Positions 49,701 to 63,021 of a stretch of 64,000 nt of DNA are shown here, one piece after another. The notes beneath the pieces are model-generated. The model was not told where the DNA came from. It worked only from the letters and a program-made list of their open reading frames with translations, and ran no database searches. Each line of letters opens with the position of its first letter. The first letter of the stretch is position 1. The DNA is from Motacilla alba alba (taxonomy: Eukaryota > Chordata > Aves > Passeriformes > Motacillidae). Made by a program: the position numbers and the translations under genes. The stretch is taken from contig NC_052017.1 of the NCBI RefSeq assembly GCF_015832195.1, positions 68,263,801 through 68,327,800 on the forward strand, in the 5' to 3' direction.

Positions 49701-52700
49701 TTTCTTTCTCACAGATTCTGCCTGGCTTGTTCATTGGCAACTTTAAAGGTAAGATTAGTTTTATTATTATCTCTAGGATTACTTAGCATGGGTCTTAAGG
49801 TGTTGTTTTGCAGGCACTCAGAATTCTCTGGTATCTCTATAGCTTTTTAGCCCCATCTTGCTTCATGTCTGGATTCAACTGGTAGCACTTAAAGAAGAAC
49901 TCGTTTACTCTCTGGTCTGTGTGCTGTGCTGCAAGTACTTTGAGAAAAGTAAAATGAATACCATCTCCTTGGAGCATGCTTCAGCTGGAATTCCCAAACA
50001 TTGCCCTGCCTTAAACGATTCCCGTGCTTGGCAAGGAAGCCTGTGAGCCAGGCAGATTCTTTGTAAGGCTTATTGCAAGTCCTCCTTATAAGTAAAGGCT
50101 TACTATACCTCTGGCTCATTGCTTTCATTATTTTGGTTATTTATAACAACTGCTAAAGAGTTCTGTTGTCACCGCTTGTGAGACTGATATGTCTGCTGGT
50201 TGCAGCCTGACCACTGATACTCACACTGTCTCTGTTGCAGATGTAAGTTTCTATGGATTTTTTTTTCCTTCATGCATGAGGTTTATTTTTTGTGTACAGA
50301 AAAACAGACACGTTTAGAAATCACAGGAAACCTTATGCAGACATCCAAATAAATGACCTGTTCTCAAAACACTCTTAGCAGCAGTTCTGGCTGACTCTCC
50401 CTACTCAGAAGTAAACCAGTTGTGCATGTACAGTTGTTTTGATAGATGTAGACTCCATATTTCCTATGCTCGGGTAAAACAGCAAAGTAGGGCTCACAGG
50501 AGCTCCTGCAATAGATATCCTGTCCTTCCTGGGCTGTCTGATACCACACCCAGTCTGTTAAGGCTGGCAACATCTACACTGAATTTAGATGGTGCTGCAC
50601 CTTCTCTCTGCCTCATGCCCACTCTTCCTTCCATGCCTTCCCATCCCAAAACCTGTGAGTTCAGTGGTTTTTGCCTGATTTACCTGCTTCTGGATCTGCT
50701 GACCCATACTTTGGATCCAGTGCTTGCTGCCCCTTGGGACATGGAGCTAAGATAAGTTTGGAAGGCAGCCTGGAGGTACATGTGAGGTTAAAAACTGCCT
50801 TTTGCCACACCATAAACACAAGTACAATGGCTACTGTGTGAGGGAATTAATTGTGCCATGGTAAGGAAAATGAGAGGATAGAGGTGATTTCATGCTGATA
50901 ATGAAAGAAGAAAAAAGAAAAATATAGGAGAAAAAAAGAAAATAAGGCCAAGAGGATAGTTTTGAAAGCCCTTTGGATGGACCACTGCATGGTCTGATGA
51001 CAAAATTAAAACTTGATCACAGCCATGTTGCTTCCTCTTTTTGTTTTCTTTTCTCTTCCTGAAGTAATTCAGGCAAGGGGTGGAATTGGGAAGATGTTTG
51101 ATCATGGAGTCCTTCAGGTTTCAGGTAGGGTGGGCAGGATGGGCTCTGGTAACGTGGCTCCCAGTCAGTCCCTCTCACCACGGCCATCCCGTTGGTAAGC
51201 CCTTGCCCAGGGGAGTGAAACTCGGTGGGAGCATCTGTTTGCTGGTGCAGCTCTGTTCTCAGAGCAGGGGACTTGGCCAGGGTTGCAGAGTGAGTCAGCA
51301 TCTCTGCCCACGCCAGGCCTGTGGCCCTGTGTCTCTCGGTGTGCCTTGGGAGCGGCCCTGGAATGGCAGGGCAGGTCACGCCCGCGCGGAGAGCAGAGGC
51401 GTGCAGGTGGAGCTGCTGTGGCTGGGGAGTGTTAATGGGAACCTGCTGAAAACGAAGCAGAGGGTGTAATGCTTCTGCTTACCTCCGGAAAAGAGAGGAT
51501 GAGTTAAATTTAACCCCTCTGTTTGTTTTATGGAGTCTGTTTTTTAAAATTGATTAAAAACACAAACAAAATGTCCGTTTATTTACTGCTGTGACCTTTG
51601 CTTATATTGCATTTAATCATTACATTCTACCCTCACAAGTACCTGCTATAATCTCAGATAAGCTACCATACCTGGTGAAGAAAAGATAAGTGTTAAAGTA
51701 CTTCACTAATACGAGAGTGTGCTTTTACAATTGTTACCCTTTCCTGCATTCCTTGTCCCTCAGCATCCCCTTGCCTCACTGCTTGGGAGCAGTTGCAGCA
51801 AGCTCTCTGTGCGGTGAAGTCATCCCATTTAGGAACAGGTTGTTGGTTAATTACCAGTGTATTTTTATGGAGGAGTTTGATCCTGATGTTCTTGGGGCGT
51901 ATTCTGCTTTGTGAGGCTTTTTTAAAAAGTGACTGGTGAGTGTTGAGACTGCCACGAAGGGGATCACTGACTGAGAAATACTCAGCAGCATGTGCAGTTG
52001 GGATTGGTCAGAGTATCCTGATTTAGGCAGCTGAAATGACTAGCTACTCATGAAGGGAGGGATTTACAAAATTATTTCCTGTAATGCATTTTTGATCAGT
52101 CTCCCATTCTTCGGCTTAAGATTGATAGCTTGAAATTGGATAAAGTTGCATCTTGTCAGTAAGAGGAGGAAACTCTGAATCCCTGGTGTTGTGCATCTTG
52201 CCCAGACACAGGGCTGAGAATTCGAGGCACTGTCTGAGTCCCTGAGCTGGGGTGGAAAAGAGGGAGCTTCTCCTGAAGCTGAGTCAGGGGAATGTCTGTA
52301 AATCGCTCTGATCTGCCCTCTGGAGGATAGTTTTCCCCAGTGGCTCCTCAGGGAGCCTGGGCATGCAGTTTCCAGAACTAAATCAATGTACCATCCTACT
52401 CACACTCCTGCCTCGCTGCTGCATGGGAGACCTCTGGGAACACTGGCAGGCTGGGAAAAGGCACAGTTCTTCTAGATGGGTGCCTTTCTGCTGAGTGAAA
52501 GTAGGATATTTGAGATGTTAAACACTAATTCTGGAGGGCTTTGTCTGGAGAAGGCATTCAGGAATTGCTCTGATTGGGGAATTATTATTCACCATTCAGC
52601 TATATTTCTGCTTTTAGGCCTAGTAAACTTAAATGCAGTCTGTGACAGAGTAGTGCAAATTCTGCATTTGACTGGGAGATAAACTGAGGCCCAGAAACAG

Positions 52701-55700
52701 CTTGTGAAATGAACCTGTGGCAAAAATGGGAGCTGAGCTTGCTGCTTCTGCTTTGTTTGGTGCTGCACAAACCTCTAAGCTAAGCACATAGACTTGAGAG
52801 GGGCTTTAATAATCACCTTAATGGTTTTTAGGGTAGAAAGTTACATGTAGTGCTGATTATGGAAAGCACTGAAGTATCTCCTGAAATCCCCCTAAGTCGA
52901 CAGAGCTTGAGTATGTCTCTGGAAACCTTTCCTGAATGAGCACAGATCTTGGCATGTGTTCAAGTGCTATCTTACAGGCTCTATAAGCATGATTCAGCTC
53001 ATCAGTAGCACATGAAAAGTGTGGTATGCTCCTGAGAGGTTATATTTGAGATTGCACAGCTAGAGGGCAGAAAAATTCAAGAAGAACCATAGATGTCCAT
53101 ATAAAATACAAGACTTAGTCTGGTCTGAAAGCCCAGAAGGAAACAGCACTTGGGATTTTTCTGTGAAAGTGAAGGAGTAGTTATTTCTTTGCAAATGGCA
53201 GAGTAGAGGGCTAAGAGGGAAAAAGAAAGAGGAAGTTAACTCCTCTTTCTGCCTCTGGTTTTGGAGAAAATTTGTTTTGTTTCGTTTGTACCTTACAGAT
53301 GAAATGCAGTCCTCTCAAAAGACAAAGAATTCATTGTGGGACTGCTTGTCCACTTGTCTTCTGCACTGGAAACCCGATGGCCCTTGAAACTCACCTGTGC
53401 TCACAACAAAAATGGTTGCTTTGTTCCTTAAGGGACTGACAGGACAGCCTGATTCTCTGCACAAATGGAAAACAAAATCTGTTTCTTCTGATGAGAGATT
53501 CTTAGTGGATGTTCTGTTTGCTTCCAAACCAAGAGGTGTGGCAGTAGCAGAAACCAGACACTCAAGAGTGTTTCTACCTTGAATATTCAAGCACTTGTGT
53601 TCTTCCTTGTTTGTAATCATTCAAGGTTTTTTCCATGGAATATTTGGGGGCTTTTTAATTTGAAGGGGAAAACCACAATATGAGGTTTAATTTCCCCAAA
53701 GAGTCCAGTGTTGCTGTGGATGGTCTGGAGAGTCTTGGGGAAATTTCTGCCCTTCCCATTACTAAGTGTATAAAAAGGCAATGCCCACCAAGTAGTTCTG
53801 CTGTGTTTCTAAAGTCAGTTAATTCCTGTTCTCATCTGCTTACTATTTTTTAAGTTCCATTTCCTAAGGCTTTATATCAGATACTGAAAACAGGAGAAGA
53901 TGGAAATACCATTACCTTTTTCAGCTTCACCTTTTGAAGGAAGACTATTGGTACTCCATTAAACAGAGTACTGACCTCTTTTCCCCACCCTTCTTGCTCC
54001 TCAAAAAGGTTCTTCTGAGAGGATGGGACAAAATATATTTTAGAACAAAGCATGAAGTGGAGACAGGAGAGGTGGAGGTTTTGTTCATGAACACAGATTG
54101 TGTGTGTGTCTGTAACTGCACATAACTGGATTCAGGAACAAAGCTCTCCTGATGGGAAACCATTCTCAGTAATAGCTCTTAGTGCTCTGAACCACTGCAT
54201 AGGATATTCTTCTTTAGGTGGCTGTCTCTATATCTAGCTCTCTCCAAAGCAGAAGAGAAAGTGTAGACAAAAATTTGCCTTATATAATAAAAACAAAAAG
54301 ATTTGATGATGAAGTTGTCTCTATACATCTGCAGATTGAGACTTAATACTCATGTACATGCTGGACTCACTTGCCTTGTCTGAGAGGAAGTCCTTATCCC
54401 TCACCTTGCATTTCTGTGGAGGCACTAAAACACTGAAGTAAGAGAGCATGGTTGTAGGTACATTTGGAGTATTGGAGTTGTTCAGTCATTGATGTGCTTT
54501 AACTGCAGTGGTTGGAGCTGTGTCTCTCTTTTGCTGACGGGGATGGAAGCCCACTGCGCTTGGTGATTTTCTCCCCAGCACATAGTAAGGCTTCCCAGAG
54601 CTGCAGGGAGACAAATTCTGAGGCCCTGGTCCCATTTTGATGACTTTGGCCTTACTTTTGTGTATAAGTGTTTGCAGCTCTCTGCACGAATAGAGGTTGA
54701 ACGTGGAGTGATAGTATGAAACGGAGGGAAAAAAGGCTAAATGTGGGAGGGAGAGAGGAAGACTTCCCCTGTGTGAATTGTGTCATTTTGTGTGAAGAGA
54801 GAATTTCCCAAAGGCTTTACTCAAAAGTCCAGATCTGCATTAGGCTGAGAAGCATTTTTCTGTATTAAACAGAATGCTAGGTAAGCTGTTGTTGAAGAAT
54901 AATACCGCATTTGAGGCACCCTTTAGGGGATGCACAGGAGGGGGCTCTAATAGTAGGTTTAATCCTAACATTTGAAAATGGAGTGTTTCACACTGTGATT
55001 TCAAAATGTGAGCTGGGATGTGCTTGTACAGCATTGTGCTACAGCAAAGAAATTAGAATTGCTGTGGTGGTGGTGGTTCTTTTGGTTTTTGGTGGTTCTT
55101 TACATAACTTCTGAATTTTTTTTTGTTATTTATGGTATGAGACAGGATATCTTATTTGTACTGCCGTTTAAATAGCCTTATCAGTAGTATCTGTAGAGAC
55201 TTAAAGCAGGTGCTGGGGAACCAGGGGAATTTCTTTTGTAAGCTGTTTAAAATTCAAATCCAGATAGTAGCTGGGAAGCTTTGTCTCCTCTGCTTTAGTG
55301 AATTGAATGCTTATTTCCCAAAATATTAAGGACTTGCTGGCTACCCAGTGATGTAGGTCTGAGATGGCCATTTCCAGCTTGTTTCTAGGGATATCTGAAA
55401 TCTCAGTGTATAGTTTTGATTTGCTGAAATTCCTTTATCCAGAGTCTCTGTTAACTGAAGAACTAAGGTATTTCAGTCACTTTGAGTTGTGCTATGTCCA
55501 TTAAGCCTTTCAAACTGGTTCAAAGCAGTCAGCATTTAATTTGGATCATACCTTCTTTTAAAGCAGTTTGCCTTGTGTGGCAAGACATTTCTTACCACAT
55601 AGGTCATACTGATAATTAGAGATTGGAGTCTCATTGTGCTAGGTGTACCTTAACACCACGAGTTCCAGCCAGCAGGCTCTGAAGTCTGCCCTTCGTCTTG

Positions 55701-57417
55701 GTAAGACAGAAAACAGTGATTTTTAGGGGCACTTAGGTTTCTGGGCTTCCAAATCGTTCCTGCTTAGGCATTCCCTAAGGAATTGAGACTGTCCTACAAA
55801 CTGTTAAAAAAATCTGAAGGTCAGGTGGATTAGAGGACGTCGCCTGGCAAGCATTAGTATTTCTCCTTTGAAATGTTTTCTCTGAGATTTTTAGGAAATT
55901 TTATTTGTTCTGTGGAGCTAGGCTTTAATTCTGTTTCAGACACAATTTGTGCTAATTCTCTCTTGAAGGATTAGGCATCTGTGTTGATCATGCAGGCTTG
56001 AGCAGTAGTGAATAAAATCCTTGCAGTTTTAACTCTTTTCTTAATTTTATTAGCTGTAGAGAAGCTTTCATAATTGGATTAGGTTTAAATTTCATTGCTT
56101 GTTACTGTGCTCACTTGGATCCTGTCTATGGGGCAGTATAATTAAATGTCCAGCTCTTCTTTGTGATGTAGAAAAAGCATTGAAACTTTATAGCAGGTGG
56201 ATAAGACAACCCAAGAGATGCTAATTGAACTCTTGCATGTACATAAAGAACGTACAGGTGATGCTATTATTTTTGTACCTAGAGAGAGCCGTTTTGAAAC
56301 CTTTGTGGTCAGTGCTCTCTTTTTGTGTGCAACCAGGCTAATGTGAAAAGATTGTATGGGCAGGTTTCGAAGGCAGGTGTTCCCATCACAAAACCACTGC
56401 TGTACTTACCATGGTGTGCTGTGCCATTTTCAAGTAAAAAGGTCAAAAGTAGATGGGCACAAGCTAACTTTTACCTGTATTAGTGGTTCTTTCAGGTCGT
56501 TTTTTGACATGCTGATAGTTTAGTATGGGGAAAGTTGCTTACTGATGACAGATAGTCTGTTTTACCCTTTTTTTCCTCATAGAATCAAGCCTATGGTGTT
56601 GCCATATCTAGCATCAAATTTTCAGTCACCTCAGTTTTCTTTCCAGTTTTGAATGTCTGAAACCCCTTGGTTACAGGTCTAGGAACCACCTTTTCAAAAC
56701 TGCAGTTCCTTGCTGTAGTATTTTGCTTTTTCATACATTCGATGTCTTTATCACCTGTCTCTCTTTAGACTTAAAATTATCATTTGTATTGGCTAAATGC
56801 ACATTTTTCTCTGCTGGTTCACAGAAAGTAAGAATCTTGTTATTGTCTTGGCTTGTCTACAGAGACCTTAATTCAAGTGATCTGGTTGGCTTCCCTTCTC
56901 AGACCTGGATATCACAGGGTCTGTTTCCCCAGTGAAAATGTATTCCCTGAAGGGGGATTTGTGGGTAGAGAGGAGGTCAGATACTTCTTGTACAGCTCTG
57001 AGTGCGGGTTCAGATGGCCATCACCTGCACACAGGCATGCACAGACTTACATTTCAGATGCAAAATACATGAAACTTCTGACTTGAGAACACATTCCTGA
57101 GTCACTTAAGCTTGGTCTTTATATAGTATATAATTTGTTTTGGAGTTAGAAGTGTGTCTTCCCATTACCCACTCTGATGATGGTGTTCTAGAACAGCTGC
57201 ATTTGAGGTTTTGCCTGACTTCATGCAGCTTCAAAAAGAAATGTATCAACAATAAGTAACTTTTCAACATGCACAATGGAAATGCTATTTCAAGAGATTA
57301 AAAAAATTATCTTCCTTTTTTCCCTCTATCACAGATGCCCGAGATGTAGAGCAATTGAGTAAGAATAACATTACGCACATTCTCTCAATCCATGACAGTG
57401 CCCGCCCTATGCTTGAG
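43750..57417 (+). CDS. DUSP22: DUSP22, dual-specificity phosphatase 22, 5' part (first 3 coding exons)
   Basis: Exons 43750-43770, 49715-49748 and 57335-57417 join in frame to the first 46 residues: MGNGMNK, ILPGLFIGNFK, then DARDVEQLSKNNITHILSIH and DSARPMLE. Human DUSP22 is nearly identical here (ILPGLYIGNFK, DARDAEQLSKNKVTHILSVH), with exon breaks at the same places. The family is a small atypical dual-specificity phosphatase (JKAP/VHX) that acts in JNK and T-cell receptor signalling. Gly2 in MGNGMNK is the N-myristoylation site that anchors it to membranes. The start codon, in a GCC-ATG-G context, is chosen for this signal. The catalytic HCxxGxSR loop is encoded by later exons. I searched to 64000 for the next exon (GVKYLCI-like) and did not find it, so the gene continues past the right edge. 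Confidence 0.94.
43771..49714 (+). other. DUSP22: DUSP22 intron 1
   Basis: About 5.9 kb. Its first 660 bases belong to the CpG island and the rest is AT-richer with no recognised exon or clear repeat. Overlapping open frames near 46858-47169 and 48210-48551 resemble nothing known. Confidence 0.8.
49715..49748 (+). CDS. DUSP22: DUSP22 coding exon 2 (ILPGLFIGNFK)
   Basis: A 34-base exon between acceptor tttctttctcacag and donor gtaaga encodes eleven residues plus the first base of the next Asp codon. The only change from human is Phe for Tyr in LYIGNFK. Confidence 0.93.
49749..57334 (+). other. DUSP22: DUSP22 intron 2
   Basis: About 7.6 kb with no recognised exon. It contains a MIR-like remnant at 52674-52740. 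Open frames near 51017-51469, on both strands, fall in a locally GC-richer patch and resemble nothing known. Confidence 0.8.
52674..52740 (-). repeat. MIR/CORE-SINE-like remnant
   Basis: GGGAGATAAACTGAGGCCCA followed by GAAACAGCTTGTGAAATG and CTGTGGCAAAAATGGGAGC fits the antisense MIR core order. It is a partial, ancient copy judged by eye. Confidence 0.5.
57335..57417 (+). CDS. DUSP22: DUSP22 coding exon 3 (phosphatase N-terminal part)
   Basis: An 83-base exon runs from acceptor tttccctctatcacag to donor gtaaga. It completes Asp and then encodes 27 residues, ARDVEQLSKNNITHILSIH and DSARPMLE, the early beta strands of the phosphatase fold. The donor is in phase 0, as in human. Confidence 0.95.
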
Positions 57418-57884
57418 GTAAGAGTTGTGGGGGACTCCACAGTAAATCCTTCCTTTGCAGTTGACTGTCACAGTCATCTTGGGGTTAATTTTTTGTTCTG
57501 TGCAATTGATGTTTTAAGACTGATTTTCTTGAAAGCTGTAGTTTTGAGATCCAGCCACAGGTTTTGTTGTTCCTGCCGTTACAACAACAAGAAATGTAAC
57601 AGACAAGGGAATAGAACTACACTGGCAATCTGTATAACACAATAATGGGATTATGTTATAATTTTAATAGTAAAGGTAAGTTTCCTTCTGTGTGTAGTTT
57701 AAGCATCACATAAACAACATTCCTTCCCCAGTACTAACCCTTCTGTGTACTCTGGCTCCTTCCTTGTATCTTTATGGCAGATGGGTTTGCAGTCCATTTC
57801 TATGTGAAATTGCCTTATTTAGGCTTGGAGTGTGGGAGGAACCAGTGATCCTCACATAATAGATCTAAAATAGCAGGCCATCTC

Positions 57885-57935
57885 CAAAACTTTACATAAA
57901 GTATTATTCCCATTTTACTGAAGGGAAACTCATCT
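57885..57935 (-). repeat. MIR/CORE-SINE-like remnant
   Basis: CTTTACATAAAG followed by TATTATTCCCATTTTACTGA and AGGGAAACT matches the antisense MIR 3' core (ATTATCCCCATTTTACAGATG, GGAAACT). Confidence 0.5.
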
Positions 57936-58670
57936 GAAGACCTGTATTTACTGTATTATCTTGAGCAGGGAAGGAGCTGGGAACAGGATACAGGTCTGCT
58001 TTGTTGGAATGCTATGATTTCTTCTTTACACCAGCTTACCTTGGAGGGGAGTCTGCCTGGGCTTTGCTGCATCTTAAAATCTGGCTATTTGATTTATGTC
58101 AGGAGATATTATCCTCTAATATTTGTTTATTCCTTCAAAAATGTGGGTAAGGCAGTTGTTGGTGTTAGCCCTCATATACCTCTGGGAATGTCTGCTTTTC
58201 TTTTTCTTCATGCAAAATATCTCCAGTGATTTCAGTCCTTAAACTACAGAATTTCCACTTCTCCCAGGCAAGTCAATAGGTAAGCCAAACAAGAGGTGTT
58301 CCCAGCAGTCACAGTAAACCCCAATATCAAGATAATGGTGAACTCTTGGTTGACCTTGAATTTATAAATGTGCTGAAGCAGATTTGTAAATGTGCTTCAT
58401 AAAGTAAAATGTGCTTTAGCTGTTGACTTTGTTACGCTGTCCATTTGACTTGTGTTGTGCCTGATGCTTGTTAAGTCTGAAACAGACTGACTTCCAAGAG
58501 TGCTTTAAGTCAAAGAGATAAACATTGTGCTGAGTAAAGGAGGTGTCATGTTGCCTCTAGGGTGCTGGTCTTTCAAATGAATGGAATTTTGTTTTGTTTT
58601 ATCATGATTAGAAAACTCGAAAGACTGATTATGGTACAGATCAGCTGCAGCCTTAGGCCAGTGCTTCTGC

Positions 58671-58689
58671 TGGTGGTGGTGGTGGTGGT
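58671..58689. repeat. (TGG)n microsatellite
   Basis: Six TGG units; they read as a His run on the minus strand, which is an artefact. Confidence 0.9.
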
Positions 58690-60734
58690 ATTGGCAGCCC
58701 ACACCCCACCTCCTTGCTTGTGGTGATGCATCTGTTTGTGAGGCTGCACGGTAAATAGAACTGGGAGCTTTTGTGGTTTAAATATAACCAGGTCACCATT
58801 TCTTCCTCTAGTTATCACCACAAAAGACATGAAGGATTGTGTTTACCCAGCTCTCTTCCCAATCTGGTCCACAGCAGTGTCTCAAAAGTAATAGTGGCAC
58901 ATGAACAAACACATGAAAAACACGACTGGTTGAGGATGGACTTGTTTTAATCACCCCCTGCTTCCAACTGTGCCTTCAATTTTCTCTGCATGCAGTATAG
59001 CTCCTTTAAAACTCCTCCCCAGTTCCTAAAGTAGTGTAAGGATTTCAAATTCCATTTGTTTGGGAGCTGAGCTAATTTTGATTACTTTATCAGTCATGGT
59101 CTTACTGCAGTGATTGTTTGCAGTGAATGCTTCTGTTTAGGAACAAGAGCCTAGAAAACTTCTGTTAGGTTTGGTTGCTTCCTTTGTTATTTACATCCGT
59201 GCCAGGTTTTAGGTGGGTTTGTTTACAGCTTGTGTGTCCACATTGTGCATGGGGATTGTTCTCACGTCCGCTGAAATCAAATAGGAATGTTTTCCCTGTG
59301 TGTATCACTCACCACCTTTCTCCCCAAATTTCACTCGTGGAAAGTGATTACTTTTGTGTTCAGAAATCATCTGATGTTATTCAGACTTCTCAACATGCAA
59401 TTGCAGTGATAAGGGAAAATATTTTCCTTGAGATTCCCTGTTTCATGTGTTTGCATTTATGTGAATACTGATCACCTGTAAAAAGCTGCCTTTGCTTCTG
59501 CAGTAGTTGCCTTTGTCTTTAACTAAGAATATTTTATCTCCAGTATTCCCTAGTCGTGTAGGAGATGTAGGAATCTGTAGGAAATTATACAAATAATTCA
59601 TTAGACAAAGCTTTCTGTGCATATTAAGGAAGGTAAGTGTTTTTAGGCATTGAAAAGCCAGTACTGTTTTAGTAGCTTTTATCAAAGAGAATTTGGTCTT
59701 TTCTGCCCCTGGATGGAACAAAGAATATGGATGCATACTTTAGCTCTCAGAAGTCACAAATTAACCACATCTTGCTTGTCAGATTTTGAAGTTTCATCAC
59801 TGTTTTGATGCAATAATACCCCTGAGTGGAGCACTTAAAGTGGTGTATCAGAAGTACTGATTCTATACACAGTGGGTCTTGTGGGTAGAGAATGAAAATG
59901 TCCAATTTCTCTTTGTCTTTCATAGTCAAGAATGCAATACTGGAGAAATGGAAACAAACATCAGTTTATGCAGTGAACACCAACTTGCTACAGATTGTAA
60001 AACTGTTTTCTACTGTAGTAACTCAAGGCATTGTCCCTCTCTGTGATGTTACAGACTGTATTTACCTGGTTGTTTGAAATTCTCACATTTCCTTTTAAAA
60101 AGTGCTTTCCTGTGTGACTTCGGTTTTGGGTATAGGTTGCTTCAGTTCCTCGTAAGTTAGTAAGCTATTAGAAAATGATTGAAGAGTTTCACAACCAAGT
60201 ATTATATTGGTTTAGGTCACATGTGCCTACTGAGATATACTTAAAAAGAAAGTTTTCTTATAGAAATTTGGTTTTGGACATTATCTCAATCACCATTTAC
60301 AAACCCTTATGGATGTCTGATTCATGGTGGCTCATAATCAAAGTTTAGGAAGTCATGAGTACTTTCAAGCTGGAATAACAGGAAAAAGTAAGTATAAAAT
60401 TAGTTGGAGTCAAAGACTTCTTCCATGTTCTTTAGACATGGCTAGTTTGCATTAAGTGCATGACACAGAATTGTTTGTAAGACTTCAAGTGATTTACACT
60501 GGAAAAAAATTGCTAAAATTTGGCCTGAACTATCTTGCCATATTTCCCTTTAGTTCTTTTTGTATAAACTGTTTCAAAGAAGTTTTTCCTCTAATAAAAC
60601 TGAGTTTGAAGTATATTCAGCGAGCATTCTAAGGCTGTTGTTCCAACGAAGCGCACCGTTAGTATACAGGATCTTAACCAATTTGGTGAGAATTTTGTAG
60701 TTTAAAGATGCATGTTTATAGCTCCTGTGATAAA

Positions 60735-60790
60735 AGTATCTATCATGGAAAACCCTGTGTACAAATATCTATCACTTGCAAAACCCTATG
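60735..60790. repeat. Imperfect tandem duplication, about 28 bp
   Basis: TATCTATCATGGAAAACCCT recurs as TATCTATCACTTGCAAAACC followed by CTATG, with the second copy slightly longer. Confidence 0.65.
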
Positions 60791-61169
60791 GGTAGCAGGT
60801 AGCATGTCCAAGAGAAAGGTGTGCCTGCAGTACGGAACGAGGTTTGTTATTTCAGATGTAATGAGTGAGAGCGGTGTCCAGCAGCACCATGTGTGCTCCT
60901 TCAGATGCACAGGGGCAGCAGCCTTGGTGAATCAAGTTTTTTCCTCCAGAGCACTTTGGATGGCTGCCCATGGGACACTCACAGATGTTTTATAAATCCA
61001 CATAAGAGCCATGAACAGAGGAGAATAATTAGGTTTCTTGCCCCCTGCTTTTTCTATTCTATTTCTCCATTAGTTTAGGTTTTAAAATTTTTATTCAGAA
61101 TATGAGACAGTGAAAGGTAGATGGGGGAACATGTCTCCAAATGTGCTTTAGATAATAGTATGTCTGGCA

Positions 61170-61490
61170 GTGACCTGTAGGATCCATCCAACAGAGGTTG
61201 TCTTGTGTCTGGACTTCTGTAAGGCCTTTGACATGGTACCCTGCAACATCCTTCTCTAAATTGGAGAGATGAATGTGATGGCTGGACTGTCTAGTGGATG
61301 AAGAATTGGTTTTATGGTCACATCCAGAGGGTCAGTAGTTCAATGTCCAGATGGAAACCAGTCATGAGTGGTGCCCCTCAGGGGTCTGTATTGGAACCAC
61401 TGCTGTATAATGTGTTCATCAGTGACATAGACAGAGGGATCGAGTGCACCCTCAGCACATTTGCAGATGAGAAAAATTTTTGTTCCAGTT
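61170..61490 (+). mobile_element. CR1 LINE reverse-transcriptase fragment (dead)
   Basis: Two conserved CR1 reverse-transcriptase blocks read in order: LCLDFCKAFDMVPCNILL (61200-61257), then [11 protein letters not shown] and [20 protein letters not shown] with [15 protein letters not shown] (61301-61472). Gaps and a frame change lie between them. The catalytic FADD is FADE here and the frame then ends. It is a decayed copy with no 5' end, in the same orientation as DUSP22. Confidence 0.9.
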
Positions 61491-63021
61491 GCTTGAATTA
61501 AGGTATGTAAAGGTAAATCTTGATAATCTTAACAGAAAAAGAAGGCTGCAGGTCCATTGAGGTGTTTGTCTCTGGATTTTCCAGGTGTTTACCACTCTTC
61601 TGGGGCTTTCATGGAGATGAATCTGAGCCCAAACTAAATAGACTGTTGATGTGGATTGTGCAGCAGCTTCAAAACAGCTGTATCTCATTCTGGAAAGTGT
61701 AGGCTGTGGTGGGCAGTCATGTCCAAGAAGCTGAATTTACAAGCATTCTTATTCATTCTCTCATCATTCCTGCCCACAACCACAGGTTTAAATGCTGGTA
61801 GAAGGAAGAATGCTTCCTGTGCTGCATTGGGCAGTGGTTGCTGTTTGTAAAGCAGGAAGGAGGACAGCGTGAGTCCTGGGAGAGGGAGGAGTACTGAGCT
61901 GTTCTTGTCAAACAGGTGCTCAGACCCCGTCCCAGAGAGGTGTCAACCCCAAAGAGAGGCAGGGATGGATAGGCATTCTGTGGATCCCCGTGTGGAAAGT
62001 CCACATCAGGACTGCATGTCATTGTGGCTGGCAAATGACGTGTCTCAGATGCAGACTGGAAGTAAGCAAGACTTTGAGTGTGCGGGTTAGTAATTGCTGG
62101 AATATATTTCTAGAGATAAAGGTGGATTTTCTCATATGCTCCATTTTTGTGTGGAAATTGATTCAGGTAAGGTTGGGTTATAGCAGTCTTTAAGCTTTGC
62201 ATTTTAGAGCCAGAGCATTTCACAGTCTACGGTCTGTCTGAGACACTTTGAGGTGCCAGTTGTGGTGACTGTTGTGAGCATTGCAGACACCTGTCCATCA
62301 GTCAGGAAATGGACTGAAACCAGCAGCTTCTTTCTCACAGTCCACCACACATTTGTCAGTTACCAGTAATTTTGCTGCTGCTCTTGACCTGCACCAGAGG
62401 TTTGATCTAGTAAATGTATGAATCCCTTTACCAGTTGCCTGTGATTGTGGAGTCCTTTGGCATTAATTTATTTATAGCATTATTATTGTCAGATTGACTC
62501 CTGTTGTGTCACAGGAAGCTTTGATGCTGCACTCATCTGGTAGACATTGTTAACAATCACAGTAATGTAGATTTTAAATCAACAAGAGTTCATGTGGGCA
62601 TGCCTGTACTGTCCCCTGCCACAAGCTCTCAGCTGTTCACTCAGTTAATGAGGAACTGCATTAAGATTAGCTTTTTGCATGTGTGCTGCCTCTGTATGCA
62701 TGTCAGTTTTCTTTCTTTGTTTTCTGTGGCTTCAGAATATTTGTTTGGTTTTTATTTTCAGTATGTTGATTTTTCCCCCTCATTCTGCAGAGTTAGCCAG
62801 AGCACCCTAAGAGGACAGTTACCTGTTTTTCCTTTGTATTCTGGTGCCATTAACAATATCGTCTCAATCTGGTACATGCTGTCTCCAGAGCAGTGGTTTT
62901 CCCCTCTTTTTTCCTGAATTTGACTACCTAAATAAGTGTTGATATGGTGGGTGGGTGGAGGGCTGGGGAAGGCAGAGAAAAGCTAGTTGCTGACTGAACT
63001 ACTGTGTGTGGTTTTGTGCAC

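Noticed and set aside
58505..58830. Minus-strand open frames with His and Thr runs
   Set aside because: They are produced by the TGG microsatellite and have no other protein features.
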